Part shown: positions 44,716-53,923 of the stretch, in pieces
How positions within the stretch are numbered: position 1 is the first letter of the stretch
Layout: every line of letters begins with the position of its first letter
NCBI RefSeq assembly: GCF_014193255.1
Contig: NZ_JACHZB010000003.1
Coordinates: forward strand, 62,001 to 126,000
Length of the DNA: 64,000 bases
Origin: Rhizobium sp. BK196
Lineage (GTDB): Bacteria > Pseudomonadota > Alphaproteobacteria > Rhizobiales > Rhizobiaceae
Direction of reading: 5' to 3'
Made by a program: the position numbers and the translations under genes
Notes under the pieces: model-generated
The model's input: the letters and a program-made list of their open reading frames with translations, nothing else
What the model was told of the DNA's origin: nothing
The model's database searches: none

Positions 44716-45984
44716 CTAGCTGATCTTGACCACTCCGGAGCGGCCGACGACACAATTGCGGCCGCTCTTCTTTGCATCGTAAAGGCGGCTATCTGCCGCA
44801 GACAGCACGGTCGTGAAGCTGATGCCATCTTCGTCGGCGGTCGCAACCCCTATGCTCACCGATACCGACGCCTCATCCGGCGTCTTCACACTGGTCTCGA
44901 TCGTCCAGCGCAGGCGCTCCGCCAACAGCAAGCCTTCCTCATGGCCTGTGCCGGGGCAGACGGCGACGAACTCTTCACCGCCGAAGCGGAAGATGCGATC
45001 GCTGGAGCGGAGCGTCGTTCCGAGCCTCGAAGCAATGGCCTTCAGAACCTCATCGCCCTGAAGATGGCCGAAGCCGTCATTGACGTCCTTGAAATGGTCG
45101 GCATCGATGATGAGAACGGTCGCATACTGGCCCTGCCGAAGCGCCTCGCGTACCATCAGCGGCGCCTCCAGCTCCATGCGGCTGCGGTCATAGACGCCGG
45201 TCAAGATGTCGCGGCCGGTGCGCTCCAGAAGATCGTTGTAGCGCTCGCGAAATGTTAGATCGCCGAAGAGGTCGCTGATCGAGCGGGCCGAGGCGGCAAC
45301 GCCGTCCCGGCGGACATAGTATTCGTAGACGGCAAACATCAGGGAATAGAGGCAGACAGCCAGCATTTTGGCTTCCCATCCCGCCCAGAAGGCAGCCATC
45401 GGAACGCCCACGAAATAATGAAGACCGCTGAAGAAACAGATCTGGTCAAAGGTCAAAAGCACGAGCCCGGAGATCATGAAGCGCAGCACCACGCGCCGGC
45501 GCATGAAATCGCCAAGTTTCTCGTAAAGCAGGATGATTCCGAGCGAGTCGAGATAGAGGATTGCCGTGCCCCAGACCATCAGCCAGCCCATCTCCTTGAG
45601 GAAGTCAACGTCAGCGGGATGACCGGGCGACAGCTCCAGCGGCTGATGAAGCTGCAGCACCCAGGCAATGGCGACGGTCAGAAGATTGCCGAGAAACAGA
45701 CCATAGATCGGCTGGCGAACGGTCGCCGCGTCCTCCTGCAGGTAGAGCATAAGGATCATCATCAGCTTGCCGGAAAAGAATACTGAAGAACCCGGCGAGA
45801 CGTTCCCAAACGGCAGGGAAACATAGAAAACTGCTGCGAGATACGTCTCCATGAAATGCATGACGCCGAGCGCCGTCAGGAAGACGCCCAATCCGAGGCG
45901 ATGGCGAAAATGCAGGAGGCTGACCATCAGCACGAAATAGCCGATGGCTTCGAAGATGAAGAGCGCGGAGTTGAAAAGCTCCAT
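44716..45984 (-). CDS. Membrane-bound GGDEF diguanylate cyclase
   Basis: The 422-residue protein has about seven hydrophobic segments in the first 230 residues and a C-terminal GGDEF domain that makes c-di-GMP. The active site RFGGEEF is intact, and the inhibitory I-site R-S-S-D lies five residues before it, so product feedback is expected. DADHFKDVNDGFGHLQGDEVL supplies the metal site. No EAL domain is present. The ATG at 45984 follows GGAGG. The signal sensed by the membrane part is unknown. Confidence 0.92.
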   Translation of the reverse strand: MELFNSALFIFEAIGYFVLMVSLLHFRHRLGLGVFLTALGVMHFMETYLAAVFYVSLPFGNVSPGSSVFFSGKLMMILMLYLQEDAATVRQPIYGLFLGNLLTVAIAWVLQLHQPLELSPGHPADVDFLKEMGWLMVWGTAILYLDSLGIILLYEKLGDFMRRRVVLRFMISGLVLLTFDQICFFSGLHYFVGVPMAAFWAGWEAKMLAVCLYSLMFAVYEYYVRRDGVAASARSISDLFGDLTFRERYNDLLERTGRDILTGVYDRSRMELEAPLMVREALRQGQYATVLIIDADHFKDVNDGFGHLQGDEVLKAIASRLGTTLRSSDRIFRFGGEEFVAVCPGTGHEEGLLLAERLRWTIETSVKTPDEASVSVSIGVATADEDGISFTTVLSAADSRLYDAKKSGRNCVVGRSGVVKIS

Positions 45985-46101
45985 CACAGTCCTCCACCCA
46001 CAACAGGAGTGCAAGCCGCAGCCGCCGCGGCGGATCTTCTGTTCAATCGTCCGGAAAGCTCAAACACAAGCGGTGCCCTGCAAAACCTGCAGGCGCCACC
46101 T

Positions 46102-46128
46102 TCACCATAATCCTTTAAGATTAGGTGA
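46102..46128. repeat. Inverted repeat upstream of the diguanylate cyclase gene
   Basis: TCACC-TAATC type arms (TCACCATAATC against GATTAGGTGA) flank CTTTAA. It lies about 118 bases before the cyclase start and after the HlyU-like gene, with no T-run. It may be an operator or a weak 3' hairpin. Confidence 0.4.
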
Positions 46129-46210
46129 GCAAAGCAGCAGTTTCCGTCACGGAAATGCTGTCATAGTTTTGAAAAACAACGGGAAATGTCAGTTCGGACT
46201 AAGCTTGCCG

Positions 46211-46540
46211 TTAGACCTGACGAAGCTTCTCGCCATCGCTGAAAAGCGAAGGCCCGTGCTGATCGATAATCTGTTGCGCCTTGCGCACCGTGCATTCAAT
46301 CGCATCATCCGACGAGGAAAAGAGATCAGCGCGGATGAACTTGCGGACGAGAACGTCCTCACCGACCTTCTTTTCGATGCGGCCGGCCAGACGATATTGG
46401 CCACCTTCCTTCTGCGGCTCGGCATAGATGGTGCAATCGCCATAGAGCTGAGGCTCACCCGAAGGACCCGCAGCTGCCTCGCTCGAGGATTTGCCACCGC
46501 CGGAGAAGACCGAAAGAATGTTTGAAAGGAACGAAGCCAT
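46211..46540 (-). CDS. HlyU-family protein
   Basis: The 109-residue product starts MASFLSNILSVFSGGGKSS and has the HlyU core YAEPQKEGGQYRLAGRIEKK, FIRADLFSSSDDAIECTVRKAQQIID. HlyU proteins in Vibrio regulate haemolysin, but alphaproteobacterial homologues are small proteins of unproven role. It lies 36 bp downstream of the threonine dehydratase gene on the same strand. Confidence 0.83.
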   Translation of the reverse strand: MASFLSNILSVFSGGGKSSSEAAAGPSGEPQLYGDCTIYAEPQKEGGQYRLAGRIEKKVGEDVLVRKFIRADLFSSSDDAIECTVRKAQQIIDQHGPSLFSDGEKLRQV

Positions 46541-46576
46541 AATCCGCCTTTAGCACGCAGTGCAGTTGACGCAAAG

Positions 46577-47827
46577 TCAAATGATCAGGTTTGCGAGGAT
46601 CTCGTTTTCGGTAATATCCTCAAAGCCCATGCCCGCGCTTTCGAAATTGGCAACCAGCGTTACGAAATTCTCCGGGGCCGTCGTCTCGATACCGATCAGG
46701 ATCGAACCGAAATTGCGCGCCGATTTCTTGAGGTATTCGAAGCGGGCGATATCATCATGCGGCCCGAGAAGATTGAGGAAATCGCGCAGTGCGCCGGGGC
46801 GCTGGGCAAGGCGCAGGATGAAATATTTCTTCAGGCCGGCATAGCGCATCGCCCTTTCCTTGACATCGGGCAGCCGCTCGAAATCGAAATTGCCACCGGA
46901 GACGACGGCGACGATCGTCTTGCCCTTGATGGCCTCGCGATCCATGGCGGCGATCGCCGTCAGCGACAGGGCGCCAGCCGGCTCCAGCACGACACCTTCG
47001 ACGTTCAGCATCTCCTGGATGGTAACGCAGATGGCGTTTTCCGGCATCAGCCTGACCTGTTCGACCGAAAAGTCCTTCAGGGCCGCGAAATTCAGGTCAC
47101 CGATGCGGGCGACGGCCGCGCCGTCGACGAAATTGTCGACCTTGGGAAGCGTCACCACCTGCCCGGCTTCGAGGCTGCGGCGCAAGCTCGGGGCGCCGGC
47201 AGGTTCGGTAAAGATAAAATCGGATTTCGCAACGATGCCGTCGAGATAACCGGTGATGCCGGCGGCAAGGCCACCGCCGCCGACCGGCAGGACAACCATG
47301 TCGGGCACCGTGCCTTCGGGAAGCTGCTGCATGATTTCTGCAGCAACGGTCGCCTGGCCCTCGATGATATCGACATGATCGAAAGGCGGCACCATGACGC
47401 CGCCGATCGCTTCGACGTGATCGCGGGCCGCCTGATAGCACTGGTCGAAGAAATCCCCGATGAGCTTGATGGTGATGAAGCCGGCGCCGAACATGCGGGT
47501 CTTGTCGATCTTCTGCTGCGGCGTGGTGACCGGCATGAAAACGACGCCCGGCACGCCGAAGTGGCGGCAGACGAAGGCGAAGCCCTGCGCGTGATTGCCG
47601 GCAGAAGCACAAACGAAAGTCTTGCCGCCCGCACCTTCGGCAATCGCCTTGCGGAAGAAATTGAACGCGCCGCGGATCTTGTAGGAGCGAACAGGCGAAA
47701 GATCCTCGCGCTTCAGCCAGATATCCGCGCCATAGCGGGCGGAGAGGTGGTCATTGAGCTGCAGCGGCGTAGCAGGGAAAAGGCTGCGCATTGCCTCTTC
47801 TGCGCCTTCGACATCGTGTCTTGTCAC
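46577..47827 (-). CDS. ilvA: Threonine dehydratase (threonine ammonia-lyase)
   Basis: The 416-residue PLP enzyme converts threonine to 2-oxobutyrate for isoleucine synthesis. The PLP lysine is K50 in SPVRSYKIRGAFN. CASAGNHAQGFAF binds substrate and PVGGGGLAAG the PLP phosphate. A single ACT-like regulatory domain at about 330-416 (KKYFILRLAQRPGALRDFLN) marks the shorter form with likely isoleucine feedback. No leader peptide or attenuator was recognised upstream. Confidence 0.92.
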   Translation of the reverse strand: MTRHDVEGAEEAMRSLFPATPLQLNDHLSARYGADIWLKREDLSPVRSYKIRGAFNFFRKAIAEGAGGKTFVCASAGNHAQGFAFVCRHFGVPGVVFMPVTTPQQKIDKTRMFGAGFITIKLIGDFFDQCYQAARDHVEAIGGVMVPPFDHVDIIEGQATVAAEIMQQLPEGTVPDMVVLPVGGGGLAAGITGYLDGIVAKSDFIFTEPAGAPSLRRSLEAGQVVTLPKVDNFVDGAAVARIGDLNFAALKDFSVEQVRLMPENAICVTIQEMLNVEGVVLEPAGALSLTAIAAMDREAIKGKTIVAVVSGGNFDFERLPDVKERAMRYAGLKKYFILRLAQRPGALRDFLNLLGPHDDIARFEYLKKSARNFGSILIGIETTAPENFVTLVANFESAGMGFEDITENEILANLII

Positions 47828-48022
47828 GGGCGTTCGTCCATTTTCAAAAATCCAGACGTCGCTATGACACAGGCAACCGACAGAAAGAAGCCCGTTTGCG
47901 CCATTTGCGGTTCGCTTGATGAAAGGCTTCCTTAAGCGCGTCTTCTAATTGCGCCCAATATCCGGGTCAGGTGGACGGCTTTTAACTTGATGTCGCGCAG
48001 CAATTACTAATATGACAGCAAG

Positions 48023-48385
48023 ATGACACCCAAGATCACAAAGCTGCTGGCATGGCTTCTTTTCGCCTTCATCCTATTCGTCACAGTTTCGCCGATCGAA
48101 TTGCGACCCCACACGATCGAAACACCTGACATCGACCGTGCCGCGGCTTACCTGACAGCAGGGCTGACTTTTGCTCTCGCCTATCCGAAACAATGGAAGG
48201 CGGTTGCCGTGCTGCTGATCTTCGGTGCGTTCGCGATCGAATATCTGCAGTACCTGTCGCCGACGCGGCATGCGCGCCTTCACGATGCAGGCATCAAGGC
48301 AGCAGGCGCAGCACTCGGCCTAATCGTCGGCTGGGTCTTCAACAAATGGCGTGAAACGAAAACCGGGGCGAACGCCCCCGCGTAA
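48023..48385 (+). CDS. VanZ-like small membrane protein
   Basis: The 120-residue product has about four hydrophobic segments: KLLAWLLFAFILFVTVSPIELRP, AYLTAGLTFALAYP, WKAVAVLLIFGAFAIEYLQYLSP and AGAALGLIVGWVFNKW. The pattern VSPIELRP plus EYLQ...R-x-x-x-x-D resembles the VanZ family. Function is unknown. The start is an ATG without a strong ribosome site. Confidence 0.72.
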   Translation: MTPKITKLLAWLLFAFILFVTVSPIELRPHTIETPDIDRAAAYLTAGLTFALAYPKQWKAVAVLLIFGAFAIEYLQYLSPTRHARLHDAGIKAAGAALGLIVGWVFNKWRETKTGANAPA

Positions 48386-48416
48386 TTTGCCGGGACGCTG
48401 ACACGCGTCCGGCACG

Positions 48417-48548
48417 TCAAAGCCCGCGCAGTTGCAATGTCCAAAAGAACAGCGGCACCACCGCCATCGTCGTTCCCAACAATAGAAAGGCGCTCATCTT
48501 GAAGAGCCTGATGCGCCGCGTTCTTGCTCCATCCCAGTCGTAAACCAT
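48417..48548 (-). CDS. 43-residue membrane protein
   Basis: The minus strand encodes MVYDWDGARTRRIRLFKMSA followed by a single hydrophobic segment (FLLLGTTMAVVPLFFW) and a short tail. GGGAG lies seven bases before the ATG. The basic region before the membrane span and the good ribosome site support a real small gene. It is convergent with the VanZ-like gene. Function unknown. Confidence 0.6.
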   Translation of the reverse strand: MVYDWDGARTRRIRLFKMSAFLLLGTTMAVVPLFFWTLQLRGL

Positions 48549-48846
48549 CGTCTTACTCCCACTAAGACAATACTTACTCAACCGCACAGTGCCCACATTT
48601 TTTGCACCGTTAAGGCCATAGACAAGCGCTGCCTATGGTTTATTCACATTATACAAGCATATTCGAACGGATTTATAAAGGTAGCGCGAGCGACGGGATC
48701 GAGCCCGTATAGGCTAAGGCCGATGGGTGTGCGTTGACGGAATCCGCTGCTTAATTACCGGAGTCAGCGCTCAGCATAAAGCTGCTGGCGCGTTTCGACG
48801 GCGCCGCCCTCAGTCGAGGACAACCCACTGTCGAGAGATCTGGAAT
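48549..48846. other. Intergenic region with tRNA remnant
   Basis: This 298-bp stretch has an AT-rich left half (promoter of the 43-residue protein) and the tRNA-Leu 3' fragment. No coding frame is seen. Confidence 0.5.
48683..48727 (-). pseudogene. tRNA-Leu 3'-half remnant
   Basis: Forty-five bases match the 3' half (variable arm, T arm, acceptor) of the tRNA-Leu at 50985-51070, with a few substitutions and one deleted G. The orientation is the same. The 5' half and anticodon are absent. This looks like the far attachment site of an element that integrated into the tRNA 3' end. Confidence 0.75.
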
Positions 48847-50631
48847 TCAGCCAAGGGTCTTGCGTTTTTCTACGTCGCTGGCCGTTGAGACGAACTCGCC
48901 GGCACCGGCCTTGATCAGCCCGTCGCGGATATGCTGCGTATCGGATTCTTGGGTGTAGTGCAGCGTAGCGAGGAACGGCTCGATGCCGAATTCGGGCGCA
49001 AGCGCGTTGACCTGCCTCATATGTGCGGATGCCGCAATATCATCGCCGAGCCATCCATAGCAGGCCGCGACGAAAGCGTGCTGGACGTGGTCCATGGCGG
49101 AAAGATGCATGAAGGCCTCGATCGCCTCGCCATATTGCCGGGCGGTGAAATGGGCCTTTCCCAGGTGACTCCAAAAACGTGCCGGATGATGCGGGTTGAG
49201 CCGCATGGCCTTGCGGATCCACTCGACTCCTTCTTCCGGCCGGCCGAGCCAAGTCAGCAACTCGCCCTGCTGAACCACCACCAGGTCGTAATTGGGGTTG
49301 AGCGAGAGGGCGCGCTCCTGATGATAGCGTGCTGTCGTCAGCTGGTTGTTGTTGACATTGACCGCGGCGAGAATGCGATGCACGTCGGCGTCGTTATCGT
49401 CGAGCGCAAGCGCCCGCTCCAACTCGGAATTGACCTGCGCCCAAGCGGCATCCTTGTCACTGCACCAGCCGTTCACCCAGGCCTGCCCGAGGATGCAAGC
49501 GCGCCAGGCATGGGCATGCGCATAGCCTGGGTCGAGTTCGATGGCCCTGTCGATCAACGCCTGGGCTTGCGCATTGTCCGAGGGGCTGCTTCTGTGGTGC
49601 AGCACCTTGGCCGCGAGCGCGCATTCGTAGGCGGCCATGTTTGCCGGCTTCGTGCGGGCGAGTTGGTCTCGCTGGGCCGCCTCGACGCGCCCGGGAAGCG
49701 TGGCGGCGATCGCGGCCGTCACCTCGTCCTGGATGGCAAATATGTCGTCGAGTTTGCGGTCGTATTTGTCCGCCCAGACATGGGCATCGTTGACCGCGTC
49801 GATCAACTGGACCGTGACGCGCACCCTGTCGCCGATTTTCCGTACGCTGCCTTCGACCAGGTACTGGGCGCCGAGCTTCTCGGCCACCTCGCGCACATTG
49901 ACGGGCTGGTTCTTATAGACGAAGCTGGAGTTGCGCGAGATGACGAACAGCTCGTGACGGCGCGACAACTCGGTGAGGATATCCTCGGTCAGACCGTCTG
50001 CGAAGAACTCCTGCTCGGGATCGCCGCTCATGTTGTTGAAGGGCAGAACGACGATCGTGGGTTTGGAAGCGGACCGCTTGGCGTCCGCGGCATCCGCTGT
50101 GGGCGCCAGGACGGCGGCGTCGACACCGACCCGGTAAAGGTGAACCGGACGGCTGATATTCTTTAGTGCCTTCTCGCCAAGGTCCTCGATGGCCACTTCT
50201 AGCCGGTCGGCAATCTGCGTCGCCACCGCGGCCGTGATGCAGATGCCTCCGACATCGGCTAGTTGTTCGACGCGCGCGGCAATGTTCACACCATCGCCGA
50301 AAATGTCATCGTCGTCGAAAATGATATCGCCGACATTGATGCCGATCCGGAATTCGATCCGTCGATCCTGCGGCACGTCGGAATTGCGCCGCTTCATGCG
50401 CTGCTGGATTTCCATGGCGCATCTCACAGCGTCGGTCACGCTTTGGAATTCGACCAGCATGCCGTCGCCCGTCGTCTTGATGATGCGGCCCTCGTTCTTG
50501 GCGATGGCAGGGTCGATCAACTCTATCCGATGCGTTCTGAGGCGGGCGAGCGTGCCTGCTTCGTCCGCCTCCATCAGCCGGCTATAACCTGCCATGTCGG
50601 CCGCCAGGACTGCTGCTAGTCTTTGTTTCAT
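48847..50631 (-). CDS. Class III adenylate/guanylate cyclase with TPR domain
   Basis: The 594-residue product has an N-terminal nucleotide cyclase domain (about 1-180): KQRLAAVLAADMAGYSRLMEADEAGTL and IKTTGDGMLVEFQSVTDAVRCA. A FlgO-like/TolB-type region follows (TIVVLPFNNMSGDPEQEFFADGLTEDILTELSR), and then TPR repeats to the C-terminus (EEGVEWIRKAMRLNPHHPARFW). Such proteins are strongly amplified in rhizobia; most probably make cAMP. The ATG at 50631 is preferred to a longer frame. It is the only gene between the tRNA-Leu and its remnant. Confidence 0.9.
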   Translation of the reverse strand: MKQRLAAVLAADMAGYSRLMEADEAGTLARLRTHRIELIDPAIAKNEGRIIKTTGDGMLVEFQSVTDAVRCAMEIQQRMKRRNSDVPQDRRIEFRIGINVGDIIFDDDDIFGDGVNIAARVEQLADVGGICITAAVATQIADRLEVAIEDLGEKALKNISRPVHLYRVGVDAAVLAPTADAADAKRSASKPTIVVLPFNNMSGDPEQEFFADGLTEDILTELSRRHELFVISRNSSFVYKNQPVNVREVAEKLGAQYLVEGSVRKIGDRVRVTVQLIDAVNDAHVWADKYDRKLDDIFAIQDEVTAAIAATLPGRVEAAQRDQLARTKPANMAAYECALAAKVLHHRSSPSDNAQAQALIDRAIELDPGYAHAHAWRACILGQAWVNGWCSDKDAAWAQVNSELERALALDDNDADVHRILAAVNVNNNQLTTARYHQERALSLNPNYDLVVVQQGELLTWLGRPEEGVEWIRKAMRLNPHHPARFWSHLGKAHFTARQYGEAIEAFMHLSAMDHVQHAFVAACYGWLGDDIAASAHMRQVNALAPEFGIEPFLATLHYTQESDTQHIRDGLIKAGAGEFVSTASDVEKRKTLG

Positions 50632-50984
50632 CGATTTGCCAACAACGGATTCGCCATGGCCAGACCGGAATTGGCGGCCTCTGCCCATTCTACCGCAGGC
50701 CGTTGCGAACGCCTATCTAAATTAGCGCCCACTGATAATGCGAGGCGGGCAAAGCAGCCAGCGCTTCGACATCCGTGAGCATAGATGAGGCCCATACGTT
50801 CTTTGCAAATCGACCATATCTGCAAGTCGACAAGCAGTCCGGGAGTTTGCTGGAAATCCATCCAACAACGTTATGGCCTGTTTGGCCCAGTCTCCGCGTC
50901 CGCGCCGCGGCTGCCCCTCCCCCAGGAAATGTCGGGATTTCTGTTCGAGGGAGGATAAGCTGCTTTTCAAACGATAATTCAATG
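50632..50984. other. 353-bp intergenic region between cyclase gene and tRNA-Leu
   Basis: The cyclase promoter and the tRNA 3' trailer should be here. No gene, integrase fragment or clear operator is recognised. Confidence 0.5.
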
Positions 50985-51070
50985 TGGTGCGAGCGACGGG
51001 GATCGAACCCGTATAGCCTAAGGCCGAGGGATTTTAAGTCCCTTGCGTCTACCAATTTCGCCACGCTCGC
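50985..51070 (-). tRNA. tRNA-Leu (TAA)
   Basis: The minus strand folds as a class II tRNA: acceptor GCGAGCG / CGCTCGC, anticodon loop CTTAAAA (TAA), a long variable arm (CGGCCTTAGGCTAT) and T arm ACGGG-TTCGATC-CCCGT. CCA is encoded at 50985-50987. Confidence 0.96.
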
Positions 51071-51162
51071 GCGCCGTCCAGATCAACGACTTAGGCGGAT
51101 TCGTCAAGTTTTGTTTGCAGGACACCCCCCGCGTTTTGCGAAACCTGCCGATAACTTTGTGC

Positions 51163-51195
51163 CAAAAATAAAACGGCGGTCCAAGGGACCGCCGT
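51163..51195 (-). terminator. Rho-independent terminator after wrbA
   Basis: A perfect 10-bp stem ACGGCGGTCC / GGACCGCCGT (51173-51182, 51186-51195) is followed on the minus strand by TTTTATTTTT. Confidence 0.9.
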
Positions 51196-51218
51196 CTCAA
51201 AACTGATTTTGGCGAAGC

Positions 51219-51815
51219 TCAAGCCAGTTTCGCAGCAATCTTGGCGACGTGCGCGCCCTGGTACTTGGCGGCTTCGAGTTCGATTGCCGAGGGCTGGCGG
51301 GAGCCGTCGCCGTTGGTGATGGTGGATGCGCCGTATGGCGAGCCGCCCTTTACTTCTTCCGTGCCCATCTGACCCTGGAAGGCATAAGGAAGGCCGACGT
51401 AGGCCATGCCCTGATGGAGGAAGGTCGGGACGAAGCCGAGGATCGTCGATTCCTGGCCACCATGCTGGGTCGCGGACGAGGTGAACATCGAGCCGACCTT
51501 GCCGACAAGCTTGCCGGTGAACCACAGGCCGCCCGTCTGGTCCCAGAAGTTGCGCATCTGCGATGCCACCGTGCCGAAGCGCGTGCCGGCACCGACGATG
51601 ATCGCATCGTAATCGGCCAGTTCGTCGACTGTGGCGATCGGGGCTGCCTGATCGAGCTTGTAGTGGGAAGCCTTGGCGACTTCTTCGGAAACCAGTTCCG
51701 GAACGCGCTTGACGACGACGTCAGCGCCGGCGGACTTCGCGCCTTCGGCTACGGCATAAGCCATGGTTTCGATGTGGCCATAAGCCGAATAGTAGAGGAC
51801 GAGAATCTTCGCCAT
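51219..51815 (-). CDS. wrbA: NAD(P)H:quinone oxidoreductase WrbA
   Basis: The 198-residue flavoprotein reduces quinones by two electrons and so limits redox cycling. The FMN loop is [37 protein letters not shown] and [12 protein letters not shown] are WrbA signatures. The ATG at 51815 is chosen ([10 protein letters not shown]); a further Met lies four codons upstream. It is monocistronic with its own terminator. Confidence 0.95.
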   Translation of the reverse strand: MAKILVLYYSAYGHIETMAYAVAEGAKSAGADVVVKRVPELVSEEVAKASHYKLDQAAPIATVDELADYDAIIVGAGTRFGTVASQMRNFWDQTGGLWFTGKLVGKVGSMFTSSATQHGGQESTILGFVPTFLHQGMAYVGLPYAFQGQMGTEEVKGGSPYGASTITNGDGSRQPSAIELEAAKYQGAHVAKIAAKLA

Positions 51816-52036
51816 TGTTATCTCCAACGAGGACTGGTTGAATTTCGTGACCGCGACCGTTCTACCAGCGCACCCGGTTCAACATAGTCCTGCGCGCAAG
51901 AACTCACTGTTCACCGCCTGTAGACGAAATTTCACTTGCCGTTTCGTTTCGACACTTGAGCCGCGTCGCTTTGCCGTTTGCAAAGCGGCCAAACGACGCT
52001 ACCTATTTCCAAGCTTCACCCCACGGAAATATCCCT

Positions 52037-52813
52037 ATGAGCAATGAGACTGTCGTTACCGCCGCCATGCTAGCCATCGGCGACGAGCTTCTTTCCGGCC
52101 GGACCAAGGACAAGAATATCGGCCACCTCGCCGACATGCTGACCATTTCGGGGATCGACCTGAAAGAGGTTCGGATCGTCGCCGACGAGGAAGATGCGAT
52201 CGTCGAAGCGTTGAATGCGCTTCGCGGCAAATACGACTACGTCTTCACGTCGGGCGGCATCGGGCCGACGCATGACGATATCACCGCGGATGCCGTAGCG
52301 AAGGCCTTCGGCGTTCCCTGCGAGCATGACGCTGCGGCGATGGTGCTGCTTGCCGAGATGTACAAGCGCCGGGAGATGGAATTCACCGAGGCTCGCCAGC
52401 GCATGGCCCGCATGCCGCGCGGGGCTGCCCATATCGCCAATCCGGTGTCGACCGCGCCCGGCTTCATCATCGGCAACGTCTATGTGATGGCAGGTGTTCC
52501 GCAGGTCTTCCAGGCCATGGTCGACAATGTGCTGCCGACGCTGAGGACCGGCACGCCCGTCCTCTCGCTCGCTATCGCCTGCCCCTATGGTGAAGGCGAG
52601 ATCGGCACGCCGCTGACGGCGATCCAGAAGGCACATCCGGAAACCAGCATCGGTTCCTATCCGCGTTATGTGGGGCACAAATTTTCAACCGAGATCGTGG
52701 TGCGCGGCCGCTCGCAGGACGTGATCGAGGCTGCAGGTGCGCAGGTGCGAGCCATGATCGAGGACATCAGACGCGGGAAGGATCTTGCCGAAAACCATTC
52801 CGCGGAAGCGTGA
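52037..52813 (+). CDS. CinA/MoaB-type molybdopterin-binding domain protein
   Basis: The 258-residue product is a stand-alone CinA N-terminal (MoCF) domain: AAMLAIGDELLSGRTKDKNIGHLADML and VFTSGGIGPTHDDITADAVAKAFG. The C-terminal nicotinamide-nucleotide amidase domain of full-length CinA is absent. Related domains have ADP-ribose pyrophosphatase or molybdopterin-binding activity; which applies here is open. It is 99 bp upstream of a universal stress protein gene on the same strand. Confidence 0.9.
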   Translation: MSNETVVTAAMLAIGDELLSGRTKDKNIGHLADMLTISGIDLKEVRIVADEEDAIVEALNALRGKYDYVFTSGGIGPTHDDITADAVAKAFGVPCEHDAAAMVLLAEMYKRREMEFTEARQRMARMPRGAAHIANPVSTAPGFIIGNVYVMAGVPQVFQAMVDNVLPTLRTGTPVLSLAIACPYGEGEIGTPLTAIQKAHPETSIGSYPRYVGHKFSTEIVVRGRSQDVIEAAGAQVRAMIEDIRRGKDLAENHSAEA

Positions 52814-52912
52814 GGACGGGATGGGGTCTTGACCGTGGTCAAGGAACTGCACCGCATTCCGGCGCATTCCTTTCCTGGCGGACCATCATTTCAGTCGCAA
52901 AGGAGAATTGAT

Positions 52913-53755
52913 ATGTCTTATAAAACCATTCTCGCCATTCTGGATACAACAGACAATAGCGCCGCCGTCGCCAATTTCGCCTTTGCCATTGCCGCAGAAA
53001 GCGGCGCCCATGTGATCGGCCTGCACGCCGAAACGATCGCCGCCGTGCCGCTTGTCGCACCGATGGAAATTCCCGATCCGGTCGCCGTGCAGGCGCTTCA
53101 GGACATGGCCCATTCAGAGACCATCGAGGTCGAGCGGATTTTCCGTGCCCGTGCGGAGGCGGCCGTCGCTTCCTTTGAATGGCGTGCCTTTGCGACGTCG
53201 ACGGGATACGGCTCAGCGCCGCTGATCGAAAGCGCGCGCAGCGCCGACCTGCTGATCGCCTCGCAAGCAGATCCCGCAAGACCCTCCGACAGTCACGTGG
53301 ATGTCGATGAATTCCTGTTCGAAAGCGGCCGCCCGGTACTGATGATCCCCTACATCATCCGCCAGCCGAAGCCGATCAAGCGCGTGCTGATTGCCTGGAA
53401 CGGTTCAAAGGAAGCAACGCGCGCCACATTCGATGCGCTGCCGATCCTGAAGGCTGCCGAAGCCGTGGAAATCTTCTCCGTCGATCCGGCAGAAACCGCA
53501 ACCCAATCGGCGACGACTGCAGGCGCCGAGATCGCTGCAACGCTTGCCCGCCACGGCGTGAATGTGACGCTTGCCACGGCCGAAAGCGGTGACAAGAACG
53601 CGTCGCACATTATCGAGAACCGGCTTTCGGACGATAGCATCGACCTTCTGGTCATGGGTGCCTATACACATTCCTGGCTCTGGCAGGCGATATTCGGTGG
53701 GACGACAAAGACGCTTCTGCAGTCCATGACCGCGCTGACATTGCTCTCGCGTTGA
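52913..53755 (+). CDS. Universal stress protein, tandem UspA domains
   Basis: The 280-residue product has two UspA-like halves. The first begins YKTILAILDTTDNSAAVANFAFAIAAESGAHVIGLHAE, the second KPIKRVLIAWNGSKEATRATFDAL. The second half keeps an ATP-binding-like end (DLLVMGAYTHSWLWQAIFGGTTKTLLQ). The ATG at 52913 follows AAAGGAG. A stable hairpin lies downstream. It probably acts in the cytoplasm under stress; a partner is not known. Confidence 0.9.
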   Translation: MSYKTILAILDTTDNSAAVANFAFAIAAESGAHVIGLHAETIAAVPLVAPMEIPDPVAVQALQDMAHSETIEVERIFRARAEAAVASFEWRAFATSTGYGSAPLIESARSADLLIASQADPARPSDSHVDVDEFLFESGRPVLMIPYIIRQPKPIKRVLIAWNGSKEATRATFDALPILKAAEAVEIFSVDPAETATQSATTAGAEIAATLARHGVNVTLATAESGDKNASHIIENRLSDDSIDLLVMGAYTHSWLWQAIFGGTTKTLLQSMTALTLLSR

Positions 53756-53824
53756 GGCTGCTCTTGCCTTTTGCCTCCAAATCCCGCTAATTGCGGCGAC
53801 CGATGACATCAGGCTTCGGCATCC

Positions 53825-53850
53825 ATCGCGCAGTTCCGGCTGCGCGATTT
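53825..53850 (+). terminator. Probable terminator after the stress protein gene
   Basis: ATCGCGCAG / CTGCGCGAT (53825-53833, 53840-53848) with a 6-base loop, followed by TTTGCGTTTT. It is 69 bases past the stop and before the gpt start. Confidence 0.65.
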
Positions 53851-53923
53851 GCGTTTTGCCAGCCGATGTCCGCCCGGTCGCCGGCAAACGGCGTGTCGTT
53901 TCCTCATGCCGCGGAGCAGCCCG

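Noticed and set aside
47864..47935. 23-codon frame with a C-x2-C motif upstream of ilvA
   Set aside because: No ribosome site and opposite to the ilvA promoter; the length is within chance expectation.
52829..52912. EcfG promoter before the universal stress gene
   Set aside because: GGAAC is present but no GTT element lies at 16-17 bases.
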